A stretch of DNA of 37,976 bases, from contig JAPLOJ010000302.1 of the NCBI GenBank assembly GCA_026400795.1, positions 1 through 37,976 of the forward strand, in the 5' to 3' direction. Made by a program: the position numbers and the translations under genes. Source of the DNA: Alphaproteobacteria bacterium. GTDB lineage: Bacteria > Pseudomonadota > Alphaproteobacteria > Acetobacterales > Acetobacteraceae. Positions 20,232 to 29,057 of this stretch are shown here, piece by piece (the first letter of the stretch is position 1; every line of letters starts with the position of its first letter). The notes below the pieces were generated by a model. That model searched no databases, was not told the DNA's origin, and saw only the letters and a list, made by a program, of their open reading frames with translations.

Positions 20232-20248
20232 TTTTTGCCGGGCAAAAA
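20232..20248. promoter_or_regulatory. Perfect palindrome in the flagellin upstream region
   Basis: TTTTTGCC-G-GGCAAAAA (8-bp arms, 1-nt centre), about 220 nt upstream of the flagellin start. Confidence 0.45.
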
Positions 20249-20466
20249 TTCATTTCTGCAAAATTTTCTCGTATCCGACAGGGTTTTTTGCGCTAACAGA
20301 AAAATTAAATCATTAATCGAGAAAATTCTACGGTATTTACCCGTTTTTTCAGCAATCATTCAATTTCTCCCCTCATTATCACGTCATTCGCAAGAAGCGG
20401 ATGCAACCAGACCTCACGGCCACTTTCATTAGGGCACAGGTCACGAATGGGAAGGGGAATACCCCA

Positions 20467-21288
20467 ATGGCTATGAATTCCGTAAATACCAATCTCGGCT
20501 CCATGGTGGCGCTTCAGTCGCTGAACAAGACTTCTGATCAGCTTTCTGTTGTACAGAAGCGTATCTCGACAGGCATGCGCGTCGCAGACGCCAAGGATGA
20601 TGGCGGCGCCTTTGCCGTCTCCCAGGCCATTCGCGCGGATGTCGCTGGTTTGACTGCAGCCAATGAACAGCTTGGCGGCACCAAGGGCGTTTTGGATACC
20701 ACTTTTGCCGCTCTCAATAAGGTCTCCGAAAGTATGGTCAAGGTCCGTGAGACCCTGACGCGCCTAGCGGACGGAACGATCAATGATGATCAGCGCACGC
20801 AGTATGAATCCCAATATACCGCCCTGCGTACTCAGATCCAGAACTTCGTCACCGATGCCACCTATAACGGCCGGACACTCCTGGATACGGCCGATGGCGA
20901 TATCGTGACCACGCGCAACGAATCGGGCGATACCTTCACGATTACGGCGATTGATGGCGCGACGGACCTTGTTGTGGCTGCAGCGCCAGCCGATGTCACC
21001 GCTGCGCAGGCCGCATTGGCCGATGGCGGGGACTTCAAGACCGTCCAGTCAGCCGTCGCTGATGCCCTGAACCAGTTCGGGTCTGACAGCAACTACATTG
21101 ACAGTCAGATCCGCTACAACAAGGACAAGGTGGACGCCATGGAAGGTGGCCTTGGCGCCTTGGTTGACGCTGACTTGGCCAAGGAAAGTGCCAAGCTGCA
21201 GTCGCTGCAGATTAAGCAGCAGCTTGGCACACAGGCGATGTCTATCGCCAATCAGTCTCCGCAGATGTTGCTGAGCCTGTTCCGTTAA
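20467..21288 (+). CDS. Flagellin
   Basis: MAMNSVNTNLGSMVALQSLNKTSDQLSVVQKRISTGMRVADAKDDGGAFAVSQAIR ... ESAKLQSLQIKQQLGTQAMSIANQSPQMLLSLFR; start set to 20467 (SD GGAAGGGG upstream) rather than ORF-track 20401. Confidence 0.96.
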   Translation: MAMNSVNTNLGSMVALQSLNKTSDQLSVVQKRISTGMRVADAKDDGGAFAVSQAIRADVAGLTAANEQLGGTKGVLDTTFAALNKVSESMVKVRETLTRLADGTINDDQRTQYESQYTALRTQIQNFVTDATYNGRTLLDTADGDIVTTRNESGDTFTITAIDGATDLVVAAAPADVTAAQAALADGGDFKTVQSAVADALNQFGSDSNYIDSQIRYNKDKVDAMEGGLGALVDADLAKESAKLQSLQIKQQLGTQAMSIANQSPQMLLSLFR

Positions 21289-21292
21289 TCAA

Positions 21293-21322
21293 GGCGGCGG
21301 CCCTGCCCAAGGCGGGGCCGCC
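21293..21322 (+). other. GC-rich stem-loop between flagellin and flbT (no U-tract)
   Basis: GGCGGcggCCCTGCC-CAA-GGCGGGGCCGCC forms a strong hairpin. Confidence 0.5.
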
Positions 21323-21342
21323 TACTTTCGCGGGAGACAAAA

Positions 21343-21951
21343 ATGTCAACCCTAGTTCTTGAACTTCGCCAAGGCGACATGATGATCGTCAACGGCGCCC
21401 CGATACGCTTTCGCAATCGTGCCCGAATTGAATTGACGGCGCGTGCGCGCTTCCTGTTCGGCAAGCAATTGATGACGCCCGATATGGCCAATACCCCGGC
21501 CAGGCGCATCTATTTCGCGCTTCAGACCGCCTATATCGGCGATCATGAGGAAAGAAGGGCCGGCTGTGCTGGGCCTCAGCCCCGTCGCTTCGGTTTCCAT
21601 ACCGGAGGATGTGGCATGAATATGATGCACGCGCGCCGCGCCTATCAGATGGCACAACAAGCGCTGGATCCGCGCGAGCAGGAAGCTGATATTGTTCTTC
21701 GCGTAACCGGCAGCCTCAAGGCGGTGCAAGGGCAACATGGCATCGCGCGGGCCCGTGCCATTGCGGATAATCGTCGGCTTTGGATTGCCCTTGAAGCTTC
21801 CGTTCGGCATCCGGCGAACCAATTGCCGCAGCAAACCAAAGTTACCATGCTGAATGTGGGCCGTGCCGTATTGCGGGAAATGGAAAGCTCGGAACCTGAC
21901 CTTTCCTTCCTGATTGAGGTAAATGAACAATTGGCCGCTGGGCTGCGTTGA
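21343..21951 (+). CDS. flbT-flaF: Truncated FlbT fused in frame to FlaF (or overlapping flbT and flaF; flaF ATG at 21616)
   Basis: aa 1-75 match FlbT (LRQGDMMIVNGAPIRFRNRARIELTARARFLFGKQLMTPDMANTPARRIYFALQTAYIGD); aa 92-202 match FlaF (MNMMHARRAYQMAQQALDPREQEADIVLR...NRRLWIALEASV..NQLPQQTK..MLNVGRAVLRE); GGAGG at 21604-21608, 7 nt before ATG 21616. Confidence 0.8.
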   Translation: MSTLVLELRQGDMMIVNGAPIRFRNRARIELTARARFLFGKQLMTPDMANTPARRIYFALQTAYIGDHEERRAGCAGPQPRRFGFHTGGCGMNMMHARRAYQMAQQALDPREQEADIVLRVTGSLKAVQGQHGIARARAIADNRRLWIALEASVRHPANQLPQQTKVTMLNVGRAVLREMESSEPDLSFLIEVNEQLAAGLR

Positions 21952-21955
21952 AGCA

Positions 21956-21995
21956 AATGGCGTGGTCCGCCAAAACGGATCACGCCATTTTTTTT
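21956..21995 (+). terminator. Rho-independent terminator after flaF
   Basis: AATGGCGTGGTCCG-CCAAAA-CGGATCACGCCATT followed by a T8 run; sits between convergent genes. Confidence 0.9.
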
Positions 21996-22978
21996 CAGCT
22001 TTGCAGCTTGATGCCGGAATCGCGGATCACCCGCGCCCATTTGTTGATGTCATCGGCAATCCTGGCGCGCATCTGCTCACGATCGCCATCCACAATATCA
22101 AGGCCAAGCCCGGTGAAGCGCTGGCGCATGGCGGGGTCCGCCAGAATGGCCCGCGATGTCGCCTGCACGCGATCCAGGATGGGCTGAGGCGTGCCTGCCG
22201 GCGCCATGGTGCCGAACCAGGAACTCGCCTCAAAACCTGGGAAGCCTTGCTCAACCAGCGTTGGTATTTCCGGCGCATTGGCTGAACGCTGGAGCGTGGT
22301 GATGCCAAGCCCGCGCAATTGGCCATCGCGCACCATGGGAAGCACGGCGCCGATATTCTGGATGCCAAGCCGGACACTGCCATTCAGCACATCGGCCATA
22401 TTCGCGCCGCGATAGGGGATGTGTTCCATCTTGATGCCGGCCTGGCTGCAGAACATCTCGCCAGCAGCATGCTGCGGCGTACCGACGCCCGGCGTGCCAT
22501 AGGATACCTTGCCGGGATTGGCGCGAGCGTAAGCGATCAATTCCTGGATCGTGCGCGGCGGAAAATCGCGGTTCGACACAAAAAGCGATGGCATGGCGAA
22601 GGCAAGATGAATTGGCGCCAAATCCTTCACGGGATCAAAAGGTAGGCGCTGCAGGTTTGGCAGAAGGGTCAAGGCCGCACTCGCGGCCCACATCAGCGTA
22701 TAGCCATCCGGCGCCGCTTTCGCGACCCGATCAACACCAATGGCGCCTGAATTGCCTGCGACGTTTTCCACCACCACCGGCTGGCCCCAGGCTTCGCTGA
22801 ATCTTTGCGCGAAGATACGCCCCGTCACATCTGTGGCGCTACCGGCAGTGAAGCCAACAACCAGACGCACCGGGCGATCTGGCCAGGCGCCCTGTGCAAA
22901 GGCGCCGGTGGCAGTGCCGGAACCAATCAAAGCCGCGCCGCCCATCATCAGGCGACGCCGCGAAAGCGATGCTGTCAT
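21995..22978 (-). CDS. Tripartite tricarboxylate transporter substrate-binding protein (Bug/TctC family)
   Basis: Signal peptide then WPDRPVRLVVGFTAGSATDVTGRIFAQRFSEAWGQPVVVENVAGNSGAIGVDRVAKAAPDGYTLM. Confidence 0.93.
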   Translation of the reverse strand: MTASLSRRRLMMGGAALIGSGTATGAFAQGAWPDRPVRLVVGFTAGSATDVTGRIFAQRFSEAWGQPVVVENVAGNSGAIGVDRVAKAAPDGYTLMWAASAALTLLPNLQRLPFDPVKDLAPIHLAFAMPSLFVSNRDFPPRTIQELIAYARANPGKVSYGTPGVGTPQHAAGEMFCSQAGIKMEHIPYRGANMADVLNGSVRLGIQNIGAVLPMVRDGQLRGLGITTLQRSANAPEIPTLVEQGFPGFEASSWFGTMAPAGTPQPILDRVQATSRAILADPAMRQRFTGLGLDIVDGDREQMRARIADDINKWARVIRDSGIKLQS

Positions 22979-23099
22979 GAATTTCCTCCCCGGTTTTTAT
23001 TGCCGCGCCGAAGGCCTCAGCCCTCAGCGCGTTCAGGGGAGCGTAACGCGGTAAATCGCGCGCCGTCCATGCGAAAGATGGCCCGACAGGCGCCCCGCT

Positions 23100-23711
23100 T
23101 CAGGCGGGAACCTGCCGCACCATATCGCGCTTGCCGACTGCCGCACCCGCCGCCCAGGCCGGCACAATGGGCCGAGGCTTTTCAAACCAAAAGCATGTTT
23201 CCTCGACACCGCGCGATGGGCACCAGATGCGCCCTTCCCCCATTGGGTCAAAGCCCAATAGGCGAATGACCGCGAGCGAAGCCGCATTATCCGGCTGCAC
23301 CGCCGCGCGCAGGCAATCAATATCCATATGCTTGAAGGCGAGTTCCACCGCGACTGGGCCTGCTTCGCGCATCAACCCTTGGCCTTGGTATTTTTCGCCG
23401 AGCCAATAAGTGGTCAACGCCACCCGTTCATCGCCAGGCGGGCAGATCAGGCTGACCCAGCCGCATATCGCGCCATCGGATTTCCGTTCCAGTGCGAGCG
23501 GCAGAGACCGCCTTTGGGCCGCGGCGCCGCGGGCCGCCACGATTTTCTCTTCCGCCATGGGGGAGGAGAAGGGCACCGGCCAGGAGGCCAATCGCTTGCT
23601 GATCGCTTCCGTCATCATCTCCGCAATTGCCGGGGCATCGCGACCTTCGACGCAGCGCAACCGAAGGCGAGGCGTTTCTGCTACGGGAGCAGATGGGAGA
23701 AAAACAACCAT
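23100..23711 (-). CDS. GNAT-family N-acetyltransferase (RimJ/RimL-like)
   Basis: ETPRLRLRCVEGRDAPAIAEMM ... YWLGEKYQGQGLMREAGPVAVELAFKHMDIDCLRAAVQPDNAASLAVIRLLGF. Confidence 0.88.
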   Translation of the reverse strand: MVVFLPSAPVAETPRLRLRCVEGRDAPAIAEMMTEAISKRLASWPVPFSSPMAEEKIVAARGAAAQRRSLPLALERKSDGAICGWVSLICPPGDERVALTTYWLGEKYQGQGLMREAGPVAVELAFKHMDIDCLRAAVQPDNAASLAVIRLLGFDPMGEGRIWCPSRGVEETCFWFEKPRPIVPAWAAGAAVGKRDMVRQVPA

Positions 23712-23735
23712 AGGATGTATATAGACCGTAGAAAT

Positions 23736-25076
23736 CTATTTGGCTAGAAAATTTTTTAACCTTTCCACAGCTTTTCCGCGAGGTTGATCAAATAATCTCG
23801 ACAGGGAAAATTTCCCATGATGTACGCGGGCGCGACGGTGGGAGAATTCCAAAAACCCCGCCAAACCATTGCGCCGCCCGAAGCCGGATTCCCCAGATCC
23901 CCCAAAGCCCAAGGCTTGAAAGCCAGCGAATTCAACTGTGCGGCCGGCGATGATGGCGCTGCCCCGGGCCAGGGACGAAATCTGATTTTCTTCCTTTGAA
24001 TCGGCCCCAAACAAATAAATCGCCAGCGATGCCGGACGAGCCACAACCCAGGCGAGTGCTTCTTCCAATGAAGTTTCTTCGCGCAAAAGTAGTATCGGGC
24101 CAAAGATTTCCTCATGGCAGATCGGCGCTTCGGGCGGTGCTTCGGCTAGCCGCAGCGCCATGCGCCGGCCTGGGCCGTCTTCAGCCAGTGGGGTTAGGCT
24201 AGCGCCCGCCATCAACCGCTGCAGCCGCGCATATTGGGCGGCATTGATCACGCCCGTGTCCGGCAGGCCAATGCCGCTTCCTCGGCAGGCATCAATAAAG
24301 GCCTGCTTGCTATGCCCGACCAGCAGCACGGTATCGGGCGCCACACAGGTCTGCCCCGCATTGAACGCTTTGCCCGCCAGGATATCGCGTGCGGCGCGCT
24401 TCAAATCCGCCCCCGGCAGCACCAGCACCGGGCATTTGCCGCCAAGTTCCAGCGTCAGCGGCGTAAGATTCGGCGCAGCAGCAGCCATGATCTTCCGCCC
24501 CGTCGCGGTACTGCCGGTGAAGACCAGATGATCCCAGGGTTGTGCGGCGAAATCCGCGCCGATGTCAGCGCCACCTTGCACGCAAAGCGCAATGTCATCG
24601 CCCCAGGCATCGCGCAGAATATCGGCAATCAGCGCGGCGGTGCGTGGCAGCGCTTCCGATGGTTTCACACACACACGATTACCGGCGGCAATGGCATCAA
24701 TCGCTGGCAGCAGCGCCAATTGCACCGGATAATTCCACGGCGCCATGATGCCGACCACGCCTTTGGGGACGAATTCTTCCCGCGCGCGCGCCGGCCAGAA
24801 AGGATAGGGTACGCTCACGCGGCGCGGGCGCATCCAATGCCACAAATTGCGCCGCACGTAGCGTGCCATATCCGCGACCAGCAGCACATCTGCCAGCAAG
24901 GTTTCAATTGGCGCGCGGCCTTCATATTCGGCATCCAGCACCGCCATGATCTCGTGCGAGCGCGCCATCACGGCGCGCGCGAGGCCCGCCAGCAACACCC
25001 GGCGTTGCTTGAGATTGGGCGTGCCATCCCGCGCTTCAGCGGCGCGCAAGGCGGCAAGGGCTTCGGCGGGCGTCAT
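23736..25076 (-). CDS. Aldehyde dehydrogenase (coniferyl-aldehyde-dehydrogenase-like; candidate apocarotenoid aldehyde dehydrogenase)
   Basis: PWNYPVQLALLPAIDAIAAGNRVCVKPSE, LELGGKCPVLVLP, catalytic Cys NAGQTCVAPD; start overlaps the hpnE stop. Confidence 0.88.
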   Translation of the reverse strand: MTPAEALAALRAAEARDGTPNLKQRRVLLAGLARAVMARSHEIMAVLDAEYEGRAPIETLLADVLLVADMARYVRRNLWHWMRPRRVSVPYPFWPARAREEFVPKGVVGIMAPWNYPVQLALLPAIDAIAAGNRVCVKPSEALPRTAALIADILRDAWGDDIALCVQGGADIGADFAAQPWDHLVFTGSTATGRKIMAAAAPNLTPLTLELGGKCPVLVLPGADLKRAARDILAGKAFNAGQTCVAPDTVLLVGHSKQAFIDACRGSGIGLPDTGVINAAQYARLQRLMAGASLTPLAEDGPGRRMALRLAEAPPEAPICHEEIFGPILLLREETSLEEALAWVVARPASLAIYLFGADSKEENQISSLARGSAIIAGRTVEFAGFQALGFGGSGESGFGRRNGLAGFLEFSHRRARVHHGKFSLSRLFDQPRGKAVERLKNFLAK

Positions 25077-26299
25077 GATGGAACGGCCTTCGCGGCGGCT
25101 TCACCAGAAAGCACGGCGGCTTCAATGGTGGCGGGCAGGCGCGGCCAGGTCCAATCCCCGGCCAGGACCAGGTTGCGATAAATCTGCCGCGGCGGTTGCG
25201 GCGGCATGCCCACCGCATGGCGCGGCGTGGCGCGGCGTTCCTTCACCGCGCGCGTCGCGGGTGGTGTTTCCGGCCAATCACCGGGCAAGCCAAAGCCCTT
25301 GGCCGCAGCGAGGATTTCCGCCCAGGCGCGTGGCGCCAAATCCGGCGCCTGTTCTTCAACTTCAGCATCTGCCGCGCTGACGGTGACGCTGACCCCGCTC
25401 GGGCGCACCAGCACCCATTGGGTCAGCCCCCCCAGCACACCGATGAAGCGCACCGGCCCTGCCGTTTGGTGCGCAAAATGCAGGTTGAGAATGGGCGCAT
25501 GGCGTTCCGGCACGCGCAGCTTAGGGATCAACCGCCCAACTTCCCAAGGCGGCAGCGCCAGCACAATCTGATCGCGCGGATCGAGCGATATGCTGTCATC
25601 CCCGAAATGCAGCGCAATGATGCGCCCTTCCGCTTCCGTCATGGCGCGCAGCCGCGCACCGAATCGCGTGGTGACGCCAGCTTTTTGCAGCGCGCCCAAA
25701 GCGGGCGAGATCAAATCCGGCCCCAGCCCTTCCCGCGCCACCAGCACCGCGCCCGCCCCTGGCCGCCCAAGCCGGCGCAGCACCACGCCAAGCCGCGCGG
25801 AAGATGCCTCATGCCCCGGCGTATTCAGCGCAGCGACCGTGAGTGGTTCGATCAGCGCACGATACAGCGTGGGATGCGCCGCCATGACTTCGGCGACGGG
25901 CCTATCACCAATCGGCAACGCAAGGCGCAGCAGCGCTGCAAAGGCAGAGGCACTTAGGCCCGGCGGGCGCTTGGCGGGGTCTCGCCAGGCGAGCGGGCTT
26001 GCCGCGATGCGCCGCGCGCTGCCATCAGCCAGGTCAAATACGGGCAGGCCTTCCGGTTCCGCTTCCACCCAACCTTCGCGCGCCCCGATATCTGCCAGAA
26101 AGCGGAGCGCGGCCCGATTGGCGCCCATCAGCGCATGGGTGCCGTTATCTGTCCCATCTGGTAGCGCGCGGCAGCGCCCGCCGGCCACAGGCGTTGCTTC
26201 ATGCAGCATCACGGCGCGGCCTTGGTCAGCAAGGCGCAGCGCCGCCACCAAGCCCGCGACACCTGCGCCAATGACATGGCATGTGGCCGTGCTGCTCAC
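25073..26299 (-). CDS. hpnE: Hydroxysqualene dehydroxylase HpnE (FAD-dependent)
   Basis: VIGAGVAGLVAALRLADQGRAVMLHEATPVAGGRCRAL, DNGTHALMGAN, C-terminal LVLAGDWTWPRLPATIEAAVLSGEAAA; follows HpnC-HpnD. Confidence 0.88.
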   Translation of the reverse strand: MSSTATCHVIGAGVAGLVAALRLADQGRAVMLHEATPVAGGRCRALPDGTDNGTHALMGANRAALRFLADIGAREGWVEAEPEGLPVFDLADGSARRIAASPLAWRDPAKRPPGLSASAFAALLRLALPIGDRPVAEVMAAHPTLYRALIEPLTVAALNTPGHEASSARLGVVLRRLGRPGAGAVLVAREGLGPDLISPALGALQKAGVTTRFGARLRAMTEAEGRIIALHFGDDSISLDPRDQIVLALPPWEVGRLIPKLRVPERHAPILNLHFAHQTAGPVRFIGVLGGLTQWVLVRPSGVSVTVSAADAEVEEQAPDLAPRAWAEILAAAKGFGLPGDWPETPPATRAVKERRATPRHAVGMPPQPPRQIYRNLVLAGDWTWPRLPATIEAAVLSGEAAAKAVPS

Positions 26300-27957
26300 G
26301 CGCGGCTGGCGCTGGCTTGCGGCATGGGCATGATCCCCATGGCATAGGCTGCCATTTGCAGCTTCTCACCGCGCGTCAGGCGCGGGCGTGGCCGAGGCAA
26401 GCCAAAGCCGCGCGCCATCAGGCGTTCAAACAGCCGCTGATAGCCCCACATCATGATACGCGCCGGCAAAAGGGCGCGCTGGTCCAGATGGCGCAGTTCC
26501 GCTGCTGCTTGCGCGAAGCCTGCCTCTGCCTGCTGCGCCAAATGTGCGGCGGCGCGGGCAAATCCTGGGCTTGCGATCAGCGTCGCGGCGGGCGCATCGG
26601 CCACCCCTTCAGCCGCCAACAGATCAAGCGGCAGATAGACGCGATCGCGCAGCGCATCCTCATCCAAATCACGCAGGATATTCACCAATTGCAGCGTACG
26701 TCCCAGCCCAAGGCCGAAATCGGCTGCTTCCGGCGCGCCGAAAATCCGTACCGCCATGGCGCCGACACTGCCGGCGACGCGGCGGCAATAAAGGTTCAGC
26801 GCTTCGGTATCAGTAATGCGCAGGCTTGGCGTGGAATCAGTTTCCATCCCCGCGATCATCGCTTCGCATTCCTGGATGGGCAGCGCGAAATTTTCGCGCG
26901 CCAGCGCCAATTCGCGCGAAAGCGCACAATCCGGCGCGCGGAGCTTGCCGCGCCAATCGGCCAGGAAGCGGCGCTTTTCGGCTTCCGGCATCGCGCCATC
27001 GGCAATGTCATCCACCGCGCGACAAAAAGCATATACCGCCCAAAGCGCGCGACGCCTTTCGCCCTTCAGCGCCGACATGCCGCGCGCAAAGGAAGACCCC
27101 GCGCGCCCAACCCGCGCACTGACCAAAGCCGCATCGCTTGGCCCGGTGCCGAGTGCCGCGCGAAAGCCATGCAGGAAATCAAGCCGCGATACAGCAACGC
27201 GCCCCAACACAGGGTCCGCCGCGCGCAACCGCGCCAGCAGCCGCCGCGCGAGTGCAATCGTCACTGCACTTTCGCGCGCCAGGCGCTTGGCCGAGAGCAA
27301 CCGCGGCAGTGCAGCGGCGGCATCCAGCCTTTCCTCCACCTGATCAAGCGCGGCATCCAGTACGGCGCGCCGCGCCTCGGTATTGGCGGGGTCGAAGAAG
27401 CGCGCCTCACCGCCGGCCAAATCCATCCAGGCTTCAGGCATATAGACGCGCCCGATATCGCGCCGATCCGGGACCAGATCCTGCACATGATTGAGGATTT
27501 GCAAAGCGGTGCAGAGCGCATTGGCGGCGGCGATGGCCTCGGGCTTTGTTTCGTTATGCAGGCGCAGCAACATGCGCCCGACAGGGTTGGCTGACCGTGC
27601 GCAGTAATCTTCCAAAGCCGCCCAATCCGGATACCGCGCCTGCGTTGCATCTTGCCGGAAGGCTGAGAGCATCAGCTGCGCTTCATCCGTGCCACTGCCA
27701 GCGCCATGCAAAGCCGTGGCGGCGGGGTCTTCAGTTGCGGGATCATCAAGGGCCGCTTCAAGCGCGGCTAGGCGGCGCAGCTTTTCTTCAGCGCTCAGCG
27801 CCGGGTCATCGGCAATATCATCAGCGGTGCGCACAAAGCGATAAAAGCCCAGCACCTTTGGGCGAATTTCCGGCGCCAGCAGCCGGGACGCGACAGGGAA
27901 ATTCTCAGACCCTGCGTCCCGCGTTGGCGCGCGGGAGGCGGCGCTTTCAGCCGTCAT
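26296..27957 (-). CDS. hpnC-hpnD: Two-domain HpnC-HpnD fusion (hydroxysqualene synthase + presqualene diphosphate synthase)
   Basis: Two squalene/phytoene synthase domains: domain 1 FYRFVRTADDIADDP...NHVQDLVPDRRDIGRVYMP; domain 2 VYAFCRAVDDIADG...NILRDLDEDALRDRVYLP; start set to 27957 (MTAESAAS), which makes an ATGA overlap with the GT2 gene. Confidence 0.87.
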   Translation of the reverse strand: MTAESAASRAPTRDAGSENFPVASRLLAPEIRPKVLGFYRFVRTADDIADDPALSAEEKLRRLAALEAALDDPATEDPAATALHGAGSGTDEAQLMLSAFRQDATQARYPDWAALEDYCARSANPVGRMLLRLHNETKPEAIAAANALCTALQILNHVQDLVPDRRDIGRVYMPEAWMDLAGGEARFFDPANTEARRAVLDAALDQVEERLDAAAALPRLLSAKRLARESAVTIALARRLLARLRAADPVLGRVAVSRLDFLHGFRAALGTGPSDAALVSARVGRAGSSFARGMSALKGERRRALWAVYAFCRAVDDIADGAMPEAEKRRFLADWRGKLRAPDCALSRELALARENFALPIQECEAMIAGMETDSTPSLRITDTEALNLYCRRVAGSVGAMAVRIFGAPEAADFGLGLGRTLQLVNILRDLDEDALRDRVYLPLDLLAAEGVADAPAATLIASPGFARAAAHLAQQAEAGFAQAAAELRHLDQRALLPARIMMWGYQRLFERLMARGFGLPRPRPRLTRGEKLQMAAYAMGIMPMPQASASRA

Positions 27958-29057
27958 GCCGCGCCGCTGGCGGAATAGGCGCGACCCTTCCAGCCGGCAG
28001 GGCGCCCGATCAGCACGCGCACCAGCGCGGTCCATTGAATGGCGAGCCCAACCAGCACGGCCAAGGGATGCAGCGGCACGGTCCACCAGGCTTCACGCGT
28101 TTTGAAGGTGATGGCGGCGCGCAGCGCGAACACCAGCGCAATGGCAAGCCCCGCCTGCCAAGCCGGCAGCAGAAAGAAGGGCCAGATATGCGCGCCGGCC
28201 AAAAGCGTGGTCCAAATGGGCAAGCCAACCGGAGTCGCCATGCCTTCATGCGCATTCTTAATGAAGCCATTCCAGCTTGCGCGCAGCCCGTCATACATGC
28301 GGCATTCGGCAAGCTTCACACCTTCTACCATCTCGGTACGGAAACCAGCGCCACGCAGCTTGCGCGAAAGCTGCAAGCCATCATGCAACAGCGTGCGGAT
28401 GGCGCCATGCCCACCAATGGATTCGTAAGCGCCACGCTCAAACAGGATCAATTGCCCGCAAGCGGCGCCAAGCTCCGCGCGTTCTGTCTCTGCCCGTCCG
28501 CCACCCGGCAGATAGCCGATCAGCAGCAGATTGATCATGGGCACGGTCAGCGCCTCACCCAGCGAGCCGATTATCTGGCGCGGCACGCCAGTCACCATGG
28601 CAAGCTTTTGCTGCGCGGCATGGCCGCACATCGCAGCAGCGGCATCACGCGCCAGGCGCACATCGGCATCAATGAACAGGAAATGCGTCCCCCGCGCCGC
28701 TTCCGCCAAGCGCGCGCAGGCATGCACCTTACCGGTCCAGCCCTGCGGCAGCGGCGGGCAATCCAGCAGCCGCACCCGCGCATCGCGCGCGGCATAAGCA
28801 TTCACAAGCGCGGCGGTGCGATCGCTTGACCCATCATCCATCACCAGCACTTCAATCGCGACACCGCTTTGCGCGAGTGCGGCATCTAGACAGGCGCTGA
28901 TATGCTCTTCCTCATTCCGCGCTGGTATCAGGATGGACACCAAAGCATCCTTCGGCGCCGGCCCGTGCGCCTTGACCATGCGGCGGAGGTTATCCAACGC
29001 AAAGCCAATCGGAAACAGCGCCAAGGCGAGCGCAATCCAAGGCAGGGCTTCAATCAT
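27954..29057 (-). CDS. Family 2 glycosyltransferase (HpnB/CrtQ-like)
   Basis: VSILIPARNEEEHISACLDAALAQ...VLVMDDGSSDRTAAL...GWTGKVHACARLAEAARGTHFLFIDADVRL; C-terminal TM segments. Confidence 0.87.
   Translation of the reverse strand: MIEALPWIALALALFPIGFALDNLRRMVKAHGPAPKDALVSILIPARNEEEHISACLDAALAQSGVAIEVLVMDDGSSDRTAALVNAYAARDARVRLLDCPPLPQGWTGKVHACARLAEAARGTHFLFIDADVRLARDAAAAMCGHAAQQKLAMVTGVPRQIIGSLGEALTVPMINLLLIGYLPGGGRAETERAELGAACGQLILFERGAYESIGGHGAIRTLLHDGLQLSRKLRGAGFRTEMVEGVKLAECRMYDGLRASWNGFIKNAHEGMATPVGLPIWTTLLAGAHIWPFFLLPAWQAGLAIALVFALRAAITFKTREAWWTVPLHPLAVLVGLAIQWTALVRVLIGRPAGWKGRAYSASGAA

Noticed and set aside
20232-20248. Palindrome before flagellin considered as a Rho-independent terminator for flgL
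   Set aside because: Arms are themselves A/T-rich with a 1-nt centre, no loop and no following T-run; more like a protein-binding palindrome.
24670-24682. Short CA dinucleotide run (cacacacac), also at 19881-19890
   Set aside because: Only 4-5 repeat units inside coding sequence; no indication of phase variation.
24234-25181. 315-aa ORF on the plus strand, plus similar long antisense ORFs (7302..8039, 26281..27594, 27546..28829, 29814..31271, 34839..35828)
   Set aside because: All lie opposite well-supported genes (aldehyde dehydrogenase, flhA, hpnCD, GT2, crtP, DAO-ACAD); low-complexity translations typical of shadow ORFs in GC-rich DNA.
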